Shown piece after piece: positions 1 through 6,860 of a stretch of DNA of 26,063 nucleotides. The notes under the pieces were generated by a model. That model was not told the origin of the DNA, did no database searches, and was given only the letters and a program-made list of their open reading frames with translations. The stretch spans positions 1 through 26,063 of the forward strand of contig CABUPM010000024.1 of assembly GCA_902493345.1 (NCBI GenBank), read 5' to 3'. The stretch comes from an uncultured Eubacteriales bacterium. Lineage in GTDB: Bacteria > Bacillota > Clostridia > Lachnospirales > Bianqueaceae. Each line of letters begins with the position of its first letter. Position 1 is the stretch's first letter. Made by a program: the position numbers and the translations under genes.

Positions 1-33
1 GCGCAGACCGAATATCTGCGCCGGGCCTTTTTT
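1..33 (+). terminator. Rho-independent terminator of an upstream gene, cut by window edge
   Basis: The arm GCGCAGA (1-7) pairs with TCTGCGC (15-21) around a 7-nt loop, and a T-run follows at 28-33. The bases CGGGCC just before the T-run have no partner inside the window. They probably extend the stem with sequence to the left of position 1, so the 5' arm is incomplete here. The terminated gene lies outside the window. Confidence 0.75.
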
Positions 34-38
34 ATTGC

Positions 39-68
39 TTGACAAGCTTCTCTCCCCTATGCTAATCT
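39..68 (+). promoter_or_regulatory. Candidate sigma-A promoter for the first GNAT gene
   Basis: A perfect -35 TTGACA sits at 39-44. It is followed by an 18-nt spacer and a poor -10 TAATCT at 63-68. The placement between the upstream terminator and the AGGAGG ribosome-binding site at 91-96 fits. The weak -10 makes the exact start uncertain. Confidence 0.55.
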
Positions 69-103
69 ACTTATATAAGTATATCTGAAAAGGAGGCTTC
101 TCC

Positions 104-565
104 ATGCGTACCGAATATTCGATTCTCCGACTCACCGACCGCCCTGAGCTGAAGCAATCGGCAGCCCAGTGGTTTCACTCCAAATGGCACATTCCGCTGG
201 AGGCCTATCTGTCCAGCATGGACGAATGCCTGACGCAGAATTCTCCCGTCCCCCAATGGTATCTTGCGTTGGAGGGCGACCGCATCATCGGCGGAATGGG
301 TGTCATCGAAAATGATTTTCACGACCGCAAGGATCTGTCTCCCAATGTCTGCGCCGTTTATGTCGAAAAGGACCGGCGCTGTCAGGGCATCGCCGGAGCG
401 CTGCTCCATTTTGTCTGTGCCGATATGAAACGCCGCGGTATCAATACGCTGTACCTTATTACAGACCATACGGGGTTTTATGAACGCTACGGCTGGGAGT
501 TTCTATGCATGGTTCATGGCGACGGAGAAGCTGAGCCATCCAGAATGTACGTCCATCATTCATAA
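104..565 (+). CDS. GNAT-family N-acetyltransferase
   Basis: A 153-residue single-domain protein of the GCN5-related acetyltransferase fold, which moves an acetyl group from acetyl-CoA to an amine. The acetyl-CoA pyrophosphate-binding motif A is RRCQGIAGAL at residues 91-100, on a beta-strand/helix boundary. It is followed by the typical C-terminal segment TDHTGFYERYGWEF (120-133). Length is normal for the family. The ATG is chosen for the AGGAGG seven bases upstream. It is a monocistronic unit between two terminators. Related proteins act on small molecules, antibiotics or protein N-termini, and nothing here shows the substrate. The protein is predicted to be cytosolic. Confidence 0.85.
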   Translation: MRTEYSILRLTDRPELKQSAAQWFHSKWHIPLEAYLSSMDECLTQNSPVPQWYLALEGDRIIGGMGVIENDFHDRKDLSPNVCAVYVEKDRRCQGIAGALLHFVCADMKRRGINTLYLITDHTGFYERYGWEFLCMVHGDGEAEPSRMYVHHS

Positions 566-567
566 GT

Positions 568-610
568 AAGAAGGAGGAGCTGCCTTGATACGGCGCTCCT
601 CCTTCTTTAT
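568..610 (+). terminator. Strong hairpin between convergent genes
   Basis: A perfect 13-bp stem pairs 568-580 with 595-607. A short inner GCC/GGC pairing lies in the loop. The 3' arm ends in CTTCTTT on the plus strand. It starts immediately after the GNAT stop codon and ends just before the stop of the convergent queT gene. It probably terminates the plus-strand transcript and may block opposing transcription. The T-tract is short, and on the minus strand there is none. Confidence 0.75.
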
Positions 611-611
611 G

Positions 612-1139
612 TCACAATGTCAGACTCATTCTGCGGGCAAGGCCCGTGCGTTCCAGCAGCACCGCCAACGGCAGGCCGAGTCCAAAACAGATCACCAGCT
701 CGCCCAAACCGACCGATACCGCGGAGGCCGCGAAGCCTGCCCACGTCACTCCTTCCGGCAGAAACCACGCAATCTCCAGCCCCACGATCACCGCGTTGGC
801 AAGCACCGGTCCTACCGGCGCGAGCCACGGCACATCCTTGATGCTACACTTACGCACCGCGTATGAAAATCCCGCGGCAGCAAGTGTAGCAAGAGACCCG
901 CACACAATATCCACCATGCCGAAGGGACTTCCTATGTTAGCGATGATACACCCGATCACAAGCCCCGGTATCGCGGCCGGAGTAAAGACCGGCAGAATCG
1001 TCAACGCTTCTGAGATTCTGAACTGTACTTCGCCGTACGCCAGCCCCATCATCGACGATACATAGGTCAAAACCGCATACAATGCGCCGATCAGGCCTGC
1101 TTCCACCAAAAAATGAATCTTCCTTGTTCTGTTGTCCAT
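612..1139 (-). CDS. queT: QueT-family queuosine-precursor transporter (ECF S component)
   Basis: A 175-residue, very hydrophobic protein with about five to six membrane segments. The N-terminus (LVEAGLIGALYAVLTYVSS) and the stretch YGEVQFRISEALTILPVF are characteristic of the QueT/COG4708 family. These proteins are predicted S components of energy-coupling-factor transporters that bring in queuosine precursors (preQ0/preQ1 or related). The shared EcfA/EcfA'/EcfT energising module is not in this window and would have to be supplied from elsewhere. The start is the ATG about 10 nt downstream of a GGGAG site that lies inside a preQ1-like riboswitch. This regulation independently supports the substrate call. 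It is the last gene of the minus-strand run after pepC. Confidence 0.88.
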   Translation of the reverse strand: MDNRTRKIHFLVEAGLIGALYAVLTYVSSMMGLAYGEVQFRISEALTILPVFTPAAIPGLVIGCIIANIGSPFGMVDIVCGSLATLAAAGFSYAVRKCSIKDVPWLAPVGPVLANAVIVGLEIAWFLPEGVTWAGFAASAVSVGLGELVICFGLGLPLAVLLERTGLARRMSLTL

Positions 1140-1149
1140 CTTACTTACT

Positions 1150-1211
1150 CTCCCTTAGTTTTGTTTTTTCCGGGGAAATTCCCCTGGGTCAGGATGGTTT
1201 CGAACTGACCC
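1150..1211 (-). promoter_or_regulatory. preQ1 riboswitch (class I-like) with an extra hairpin
   Basis: Read on the minus strand, stem GGGTCAG (1211-1205) pairs with CTGACCC (1192-1186). It closes a 12-nt loop that begins TTC and contains AAACC. A compact hairpin, GGGG-AATTT-CCCC (1184-1172), follows. Then comes an A-rich tail ending ACTAAGGGAG (down to 1150), which holds the queT Shine-Dalgarno. Class I preQ1 aptamers have this stem, a short C-containing loop, and an A-rich tail that folds back and ends in ACUAAGG or ACAAGG. The tail's AACT can pair with AGTT at the stem/loop junction. No T-run follows, so control is probably translational. The class is uncertain because the extra hairpin is not part of the canonical class I fold. 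Confidence 0.68.
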
Positions 1212-1225
1212 TTCCGATGATGTAA

Positions 1226-2560
1226 TTACGCCAGAGAACCCATGGGATCCCGCGGCTCGAGAGCGATCGGCTCACTCTCATACTGTCTCAGCTCTTCTTC
1301 GGTCAGATATTTGCGATTGACTACAACCTGGTAGGTGTACTCATCAAACCAGCGGTCGCTCATCACATAATATCCGTCCTTACCGGCTTCCTTGCCCCAG
1401 CTGTTCTCAACCCTCCAACGCTCCGGCTTGCCTTCTCCGTCCAGATTGACTCCGGTAAAGACCATTGCGTGCGTCATCAGGCTCTGACCATAATCCAGGC
1501 GCTGCGCCTTGGTCAGATTCCACTGGGTCTCAAACAGCTCGTCCGTCTTCAGCACATCCATATCCATGATGCCGTTCTCACGGATAGAAAAAGCGCCGAC
1601 ATCACAACCGAACCATACAGGCTGTCCGTCGCTCATCTGCGCGATCGATGCCCGCTTAAGAACCTCTACGGGAACATTCAGATAGCGCACGGGCCGTCCT
1701 CCGCGGACGCTTCCCAGGAACTTGACCGTATAGGAATGTCCATACGGCTTATCCTTGGTCGGAGCGTTAATCAGGCTCACATAGTCCTCCAGATTCAGGC
1801 CGACATACTTAGCAAAGAACTCCTGCGGTGTGATGTTCTCCACACGGATAAACTTGTCATCCTTGTCACGCGTCTCAAAGGTAAAGCTTCTGGGCGGCTC
1901 ACCAAGGCAGATGCACAGCATACGGTATACGGTGCTCATCATCTCGTCCTTTTTGGCGCGCAGCTCCTCCATCGATGCCCCCTGCTGATGCGCTTCCCGC
2001 AGAACGCAGGCAAACTCACGCAGCTTATAGGTCATCCAGCTTACCATCTCCCGCGTCGCCGAGGAAGATACGGACTCCGGCATGGCGTCCTTGGGGACAA
2101 CGCCGTACTTTTCAACCAGTCCGCAGAACATATCCCACTGTCCGCCGTCATTGAGCGGCATGGACAGGAGGTACGCCATCAGACGGCCGTCCAGCGGCTC
2201 ATCCAGGGTCTCCAGGATACTCTCCAGGAAATAATTGGATTTCTCCAGTTTATCATAAAAGAGCGGATAGCTCTGAGACAGCTCAAATGTCTCCAGGTTC
2301 AGATTCTGCATTACCTGATAACGCATGGTATTCAGGGCCGCAAACATCCAGCAGCGTCCGCTTGCCTTCTGATTGGTGATCTCTCCCTGCTTGATTTTGA
2401 TCGAATACTCATGCCGATCCTTGCGGAAAGACTCATAGTTGGTCGCCGTTTTATTCACACCGCCGGCCACAACTGCCCGCATCGCAATGCCGTGAGCGCG
2501 CTGTGCTTCAAACTCCTGACGAAACTGCTCCAGCATTTCTTTTGTAACTGTTTCTTTCAT
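1226..2560 (-). CDS. pepC: Aminopeptidase C (bleomycin hydrolase family C1B)
   Basis: A 444-residue cytosolic cysteine aminopeptidase of the papain-fold PepC/bleomycin hydrolase family, which forms hexameric barrels and trims N-terminal residues from peptides. The catalytic triad can be read as Cys70 in GRCWMFAALN, His364 in THAMVFTGV and Asn386 in VENSWG. The C-terminus ends DPMGSLA, close to the conserved PepC tail that reaches into the active site and sets aminopeptidase specificity, so the protein appears complete. No signal peptide is seen. The start 13 bp after the MATE stop, behind AGGAGG, points to co-transcription with MATE. It would complete the breakdown of imported or turnover peptides. 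Confidence 0.96.
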   Translation of the reverse strand: MKETVTKEMLEQFRQEFEAQRAHGIAMRAVVAGGVNKTATNYESFRKDRHEYSIKIKQGEITNQKASGRCWMFAALNTMRYQVMQNLNLETFELSQSYPLFYDKLEKSNYFLESILETLDEPLDGRLMAYLLSMPLNDGGQWDMFCGLVEKYGVVPKDAMPESVSSSATREMVSWMTYKLREFACVLREAHQQGASMEELRAKKDEMMSTVYRMLCICLGEPPRSFTFETRDKDDKFIRVENITPQEFFAKYVGLNLEDYVSLINAPTKDKPYGHSYTVKFLGSVRGGRPVRYLNVPVEVLKRASIAQMSDGQPVWFGCDVGAFSIRENGIMDMDVLKTDELFETQWNLTKAQRLDYGQSLMTHAMVFTGVNLDGEGKPERWRVENSWGKEAGKDGYYVMSDRWFDEYTYQVVVNRKYLTEEELRQYESEPIALEPRDPMGSLA

Positions 2561-2573
2561 CTTTGTATACCTC

Positions 2574-3986
2574 CTATAATTCTATTTTAGTCCATTCTCC
2601 GCTTCGGAATCTGGCAAAGAACAGTACTAAACGAAGATATTGGTCTACCAGGACAGCGATCCAGGCGCCGAAGAGTCCCCACCCCAGCGGATATGCCATC
2701 ACCCAGGAGAGAGCCGGACGGATCAGCGCGATACTGATCATGGAACAGATCGCTACAAACTTGGTATCCCCGGCGCCGCGCAAACTTCCGGAGATAATCA
2801 CCTGCGATGTCTGCGCATGCGTCACACATGCAATCATAATCAAGAGAACTCCGCCGTTTTTGATCACCAGCGGATCCTCGGAAAACAGCGACAATATGTT
2901 ATACCGGAACACGATCAGCACCAACGCCAGCACAGTGGAGCAGATCATCGCCATCCGCTGATTGATGCTGGCATAGAGCTTGGCCATGTCCGGCCGCTTG
3001 GCTCCCAGACTCTGTCCTACCAGAGAAGAAGAAGCCACATTAAATCCGTCTCCAAAGCCAAAAGAGATGGACATGATATTCATACACACCTGATGTGTGG
3101 CAAAATCCGTCGTCCCCAATCCTGCCACGATCTTGGCATACAGGAAGAAGCCCACACGCATAAAGAACTGTTCCACTACCGCACTGGAAGATACCTTGTA
3201 TACAGAGGCCAATGTCGCCTTATCCCATTTCCAGCTCGCGTCGGAAAAAATGCTTAAAAACGCGTTGTCCTTGCGGTGGCAGATAGAGGCCAGCGACATG
3301 CCGAACGCTACCACATAGCCCACACTTGTCGCGACCGCGGCTCCGGCAACACCCCATTTGGGGAAAATCCAGTGGCCATTGATCAAAAAGTAATTCAGCA
3401 CCAGATTCACCAGATTGGCCGTCAGATTGCTCCGCATCGAGATCTTGGTATTGCCGACGCCCCGCTGCGCAGCGTTAATGGTCAGGCTCATCGCATTAAA
3501 GAAGATGCCCATCATCAGGATTCGGAAGTATGTGGACGCGTCGCCGATATAATCCTCTCCGGCGCCCGCGAAACGCAGCAGCGCGTCGCTGAATACTGTA
3601 CACAATACGGCCAGCAGGATCGATATCACTGCGCAGATCTTCATGCACTGCTTCAGGCACCGGTTGGCTCCATCCTGATCCTTCTGTCCTTTTCTTCTGG
3701 CTACTACCGCTGTAACACCGATATTCAACGAGAAAATCAGCGCCAGCACAATCAAGCGCGGCTGACTCGTGATACCGACCGCCGCGACTGCTTCCTCTCC
3801 CAGAGAGCTTACCATCAAGGTGTCGATCAATGTCACCATGGCAAGCAGCACTGATTCGATAATTGACGGCCATGCCATATTAATGGCCCGTTTATATCCT
3901 TCCCGGTCGCTCGGTATATCCCCCAAACGGTCTTCTTCCTTCAGCATGTACTGACAGGAGAAGATCCTTTTCAAAACATGTGTCAT
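2574..3986 (-). CDS. MATE-family multidrug/metabolite exporter
   Basis: A 470-residue membrane protein with about 12 predicted helices in two homologous halves. The N-terminal half carries INMAWPSIIESVLLAMVTLIDT and the VAAVGITSQPR segment typical of MATE transporters. The C-terminal half carries the matching SGSLRGAGDTKFV motif. MATE proteins export cationic drugs or metabolites using Na+ or H+ gradients. The roughly 28-residue charged N-terminus before helix 1 suggests the true start could be an internal ATG (residue 14, about position 3947). The ATG at 3986 has only a weak AAGGA upstream. It lies between the suf pair and pepC with short gaps (34 and 13 bp). The substrate is unknown. Confidence 0.93.
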   Translation of the reverse strand: MTHVLKRIFSCQYMLKEEDRLGDIPSDREGYKRAINMAWPSIIESVLLAMVTLIDTLMVSSLGEEAVAAVGITSQPRLIVLALIFSLNIGVTAVVARRKGQKDQDGANRCLKQCMKICAVISILLAVLCTVFSDALLRFAGAGEDYIGDASTYFRILMMGIFFNAMSLTINAAQRGVGNTKISMRSNLTANLVNLVLNYFLINGHWIFPKWGVAGAAVATSVGYVVAFGMSLASICHRKDNAFLSIFSDASWKWDKATLASVYKVSSSAVVEQFFMRVGFFLYAKIVAGLGTTDFATHQVCMNIMSISFGFGDGFNVASSSLVGQSLGAKRPDMAKLYASINQRMAMICSTVLALVLIVFRYNILSLFSEDPLVIKNGGVLLIMIACVTHAQTSQVIISGSLRGAGDTKFVAICSMISIALIRPALSWVMAYPLGWGLFGAWIAVLVDQYLRLVLFFARFRSGEWTKIEL

Positions 3987-4020
3987 TTATTTCTTTATCC
4001 TTTTCTTTTTCTCTCGTTGT

Positions 4021-4941
4021 TTACTTCAAAAATCCCTGTATGATCCATTCTTCCGCCTCTTTTTCCGTCAGTCCGAGGCTCATCAGCTTCATGAGCTGTT
4101 CCCCCGCGATCCTTCCGATAGATGCCTCATGGATCAGCTTGGCGTCCAGATGATTGGCGTGAATCTCCGGTTTTGCGCTCACCCGGCCGTTGTCCATCAG
4201 GATCGCGTCGCACTCGGAATGTCCCGCGCAGTCAGCGTTGCCCCTCATATTGGAAACAAACAGCTGGCTGGAATCCTCCGTGGCGACGGATCTGGAAATC
4301 AGTCTCGCGCTGGAACCATCTCCATTTAGATCCACGGTAAATTCTGTTCTGGCATACTGTTTGCCATGTGTCAGGATCTTCTCCCGGATCTCTATACTGG
4401 CACGTTCCTTCAGCTCCGCCTTGGATATCCGATTGGTGGAATCGACGCCGCGGATCTGCGTAGTCTCGATCTCCATATAGCTTCCCGGTTCTCCATAGAC
4501 CTCTGTCTCCGGATTGATGATCCGCTCTCCGGTTCCCTCACCGGTTCCTACATGCTTCTCCAGATACAGCACATGTGCGTTCTCCCCTAAGAAGAACCGA
4601 TGAATTCCATGATGTTCCGATGCGTCGCATCCATTGGAACAGACGGAACATCCTGCGACGATCGTTACATCGGCGCCCGGCTCAATATAGAAATCATTAT
4701 AAACCAAATCCGTAAATCCGCTGTGTGTTACCAGCGCCGGAATAAATACCTCTTCCTTCTGCGCCGCTGATGAAACACGGATATCGATTCCCGGTTTGTC
4801 TTTTTTAGTAATAATCTGAATGTTCTTCGTATTATGCCGTCCCGCGGATTTGCCATCGGAACGAATATTATACGCCGCGCTCTCCGGAATCTTCTCCCGG
4901 TCGGTAACTTCCTGCAGCATAGCCTTTACATTATCTTCCAT
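4021..4941 (-). CDS. Minimal SufB/SufD-family Fe-S cluster scaffold protein
   Basis: A 306-residue protein of the SufB/SufD (COG0719) beta-helix family, much shorter than classical SufB (about 470) or SufD (about 430). The C-terminal signature LIHEASIGRIAGEQLMKLMSLG and the ending EEWIIQGFLK are those of SufB/SufD. A cysteine cluster lies at C98, C101 and C105 (CSVCSNGC), followed by HHGIHRFF. These are plausible cluster or sulfur ligands, and classical SufD lacks such a cluster. It works with the SufC ATPase encoded 12 bp upstream, whose stop codon overlaps this gene's ribosome-binding site (TAAGGAGAG). The pair resembles the two-gene SUF-like minimal systems described from anaerobes and archaea. 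No cysteine desulfurase or SufU/IscU is nearby. Confidence 0.9.
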   Translation of the reverse strand: MEDNVKAMLQEVTDREKIPESAAYNIRSDGKSAGRHNTKNIQIITKKDKPGIDIRVSSAAQKEEVFIPALVTHSGFTDLVYNDFYIEPGADVTIVAGCSVCSNGCDASEHHGIHRFFLGENAHVLYLEKHVGTGEGTGERIINPETEVYGEPGSYMEIETTQIRGVDSTNRISKAELKERASIEIREKILTHGKQYARTEFTVDLNGDGSSARLISRSVATEDSSQLFVSNMRGNADCAGHSECDAILMDNGRVSAKPEIHANHLDAKLIHEASIGRIAGEQLMKLMSLGLTEKEAEEWIIQGFLK

Positions 4942-4953
4942 AGCGTACTCTCC

Positions 4954-5676
4954 TTACTCTCTGTCCCTGGGACAAAAGCTCTGGCTCTCTTCATACATCA
5001 ATTGCGGAAGCACTTCAGCTCTGGGGCCCTGCGTCCTTACCTGACCCGCGGCTAGTACAACGATCTCATCCGCAATGTTCAGAATCCGCTCCTGATGGGA
5101 AATGATCAGAATCGATCCCTGCATCTGCTCCTGCAAATGCTCAAAGACGCCGATCAGATTGCGGAAGCTCCACAGATCGATTCCGGCCTCCGGCTCATCA
5201 AAGATGGACAGCTTGGCCCCGCGCGCCAGCGAAATCGCGATCTCGATACGCTTGATCTCTCCGCCGGACAGACTGTCATTGACCTCTCGATCGATGTAAT
5301 TGGCGGCACATAATCCGACCTCCACCAGATACTTGCAGGCATCCTCCTGACTCAGCTTTTTGCCCGCCGCAAGACCGATCAGATCCCGCACCGTGATCCC
5401 CTTAAACCGCACTGGCTGCTGAAACGCGTAGCTGATGCCGAGCTTCGCGCGCTCCGTGATACTAAGTCCTGTAATATCCTGCCCGTTATATAAGATCCGG
5501 CCGGAATCCGGCTTCTGCAAGCCGGCAATCAGCCGCGCAATCGTAGATTTTCCTCCTCCATTCGGCCCGGTGATCACCACAAAACGCTGATCCGGCACCT
5601 TAAAACTGACATTCCGCAGAATTCCCTCGTGATCTCCTGCGGAAAAACAGACATTCTGAAGTTCCAGCATGCACAT
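4954..5676 (-). CDS. sufC: SufC-type Fe-S cluster assembly ATPase
   Basis: A 240-residue ABC ATPase without membrane segments. Walker A is GPNGGGKST (residues 37-45), the signature is LSGGEIKRIEIA starting at 136, and Walker B is LSIFDEPEAGIDLWSF from 156. The GGEIKRIEI signature and the DEPEAGIDLWS segment are typical of SufC rather than of import ABC proteins. SufC binds the SufB/D scaffold and powers its opening during cluster assembly in the cytosol. It is the first gene of the minus-strand operon, with the scaffold gene 12 bp downstream. Two in-frame ATGs (5676 and 5670) are possible. The upstream AAAGGA is compatible with either. Confidence 0.93.
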   Translation of the reverse strand: MCMLELQNVCFSAGDHEGILRNVSFKVPDQRFVVITGPNGGGKSTIARLIAGLQKPDSGRILYNGQDITGLSITERAKLGISYAFQQPVRFKGITVRDLIGLAAGKKLSQEDACKYLVEVGLCAANYIDREVNDSLSGGEIKRIEIAISLARGAKLSIFDEPEAGIDLWSFRNLIGVFEHLQEQMQGSILIISHQERILNIADEIVVLAAGQVRTQGPRAEVLPQLMYEESQSFCPRDRE

Positions 5677-5724
5677 TCATCCTTTCTATTGATGTAAATC
5701 GCGATATATTCTCACAATATCCTT

Positions 5725-5754
5725 ATTATACTTCCTTTTCAGCAATCTTGTCAA
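5725..5754 (-). promoter_or_regulatory. Sigma-A promoter of the suf-MATE-pepC operon
   Basis: On the minus strand a perfect -35 TTGACA (5754-5749) is followed by 18 nt and a perfect -10 TATAAT (5730-5725). This lies about 50 bp upstream of sufC, giving a short leader. It is the only strong promoter seen upstream of the minus-strand run, so it probably drives all five genes down to queT. Confidence 0.8.
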
Positions 5755-5780
5755 CTTTTAAAAAGAAAATGCGTGCATTC

Positions 5781-5813
5781 TACAAAGATGTATTGTATAC
5801 TACTGTATGTAAC
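5781..5813 (+). promoter_or_regulatory. Dyad-rich region upstream of the serine hydrolase, possible operator/promoter
   Basis: The stretch contains TACA-N4-TGTA (5781-5792), then TATACT (5796-5801) as a possible -10 box, and TGTATGTAACA. TACA/TGTA dyads are the core of BlaI/MecI operators, which control beta-lactamase-like genes in Firmicutes. No blaI or blaR gene is in the window, and no good -35 was found. This is a weak candidate. The rest of the 258-bp divergent gap (5677-5934) shows only the suf promoter and a small GCTTG/CAAGC hairpin (5855-5875). Confidence 0.25.
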
Positions 5814-5934
5814 AAATGAGAGCTTGGCCCCGGAATGAATTTTCCATTTTTGCGGCTTGCAATTTTTTAACAAGCTTTTCATAAAATCTCATCAAAATTC
5901 CGTGTTTTCTACAAAATATTTCAGGAGGTATACT

Positions 5935-6708
5935 ATGACAGATTCCATCCCTACTGAACTGCAAGAGCAGATTCAGGCAATCCAGGCCCTCCCCGGTCGT
6001 GTTTCCCTGTATTTTGAGAACCTGAAAAACGGCTACCGCTCGCAATATAACAGCACGCTGCCGACCATTGCCGCAAGCGTTATCAAAATTCCCGTGATGG
6101 TGGAATTTTTCTACCAGGTATCAGAAGGCAAACTTGATATTAAAGAATTTATTGAGATCCATTCTTTTGACAAAAAACCTTCCTGCGGCGCCTTAACCTA
6201 CATGCATGACGGTCTGAAGGTAACGCTGCTGGATCTGTGTACCCTGATGATCATCCTGAGTGACAATACCGCGACCAATCTCCTGATCCGCCGTCTCGGC
6301 ATGGATAACATCAACCGCCGGATGCGCTTATTGGGCCTTGTCGGAACGGAAGTGTCCCGTCTGCTTTTTGACGGAGAAGCCCAGAGCCGCGGCCTGGAAA
6401 ATCACGTTACCGCCGCGGACATTGCCCGCCTCCTGCGGCTTATGTACGAGAACCGTCTTCCCGCGTCCGACACCATGCTTCAGATCTTAAAAAATCAGCG
6501 GCTGAACGGAAAAATGCCGTTTTTCCTGCATGGCACCTCCATCGCTCACAAGACCGGCGAAGATGACGGCATCACCCATGACGTCGGCATTGTCTATACT
6601 CCGGAGCCCTTTATCGCATGCTTTTTGTCTGAAGAGACCGATGTGCCCCGCTTTGAACGCTGCATTCAGGACACCGCGTTGGCCATGGCAAAGTGCTGCA
6701 AACTTTAA
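5935..6708 (+). CDS. Class A beta-lactamase-like serine hydrolase, no signal peptide
   Basis: A 257-residue protein with the three motifs of the penicillin-binding/beta-lactamase fold in order and at class A spacing. These are S48-V-I-K51 (nucleophile and general base), S109-D-N111 and K206-T-G208. The equivalent of class A Glu166 cannot be placed with confidence, although acidic residues occur at 148 and 155. The start is the ATG at 5935, behind AGGAGG with a 6-nt gap. An open frame continues 26 codons upstream but has no ribosome-binding site. With this start there is no signal peptide or lipobox, so the protein is predicted to be cytosolic, unlike true secreted beta-lactamases. It could be a cytosolic peptidase, amidase or esterase. 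It precedes the peptide-transport operon but has its own leader. Confidence 0.85.
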   Translation: MTDSIPTELQEQIQAIQALPGRVSLYFENLKNGYRSQYNSTLPTIAASVIKIPVMVEFFYQVSEGKLDIKEFIEIHSFDKKPSCGALTYMHDGLKVTLLDLCTLMIILSDNTATNLLIRRLGMDNINRRMRLLGLVGTEVSRLLFDGEAQSRGLENHVTAADIARLLRLMYENRLPASDTMLQILKNQRLNGKMPFFLHGTSIAHKTGEDDGITHDVGIVYTPEPFIACFLSEETDVPRFERCIQDTALAMAKCCKL

Positions 6709-6755
6709 AAATGAATTTTTTGTTCACAGAAGATGCAAAAATCCTTTAAAAAGTC

Positions 6756-6784
6756 TTGACGGATACCATAAATAAGAGTATAGT
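6756..6784 (+). promoter_or_regulatory. Sigma-A promoter of the opp operon
   Basis: TTGACG (6756-6761), a 17-nt spacer and TATAGT (6779-6784) form a near-consensus promoter about 76 bp upstream of the oppA start codon. The remaining leader holds a GGAGGA ribosome-binding site (6848-6853) and a weak AGTTCC/GGGAGCT pairing. No obvious terminator for the preceding hydrolase gene was seen in 6709-6755. Confidence 0.8.
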
Positions 6785-6860
6785 ATAACCTAAGTTCCGT
6801 TCATCTATATGGTTTTTTGGGAGCTGTATAGAATTATAAAAAGAATTGGAGGAAAGGAAC

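Noticed and set aside
1186..1211. GGTTTCGAACTGACC looks like a tRNA T-arm
   Set aside because: No acceptor, D or anticodon arms can be formed around it, and the stretch fits better as the stem-loop of a preQ1-type riboswitch before queT.
1469..2590. A 373-codon plus-strand frame opposite pepC
   Set aside because: It is the antisense of a gene with a complete catalytic triad. Composition is non-protein-like and no start signal is present.
5857..5934. N-terminal extension of the serine hydrolase that could have supplied a signal sequence
   Set aside because: No ribosome-binding site precedes 5857. The 26 residues contain several charged and polar residues with no hydrophobic core, and AGGAGG sits ideally before the ATG at 5935.
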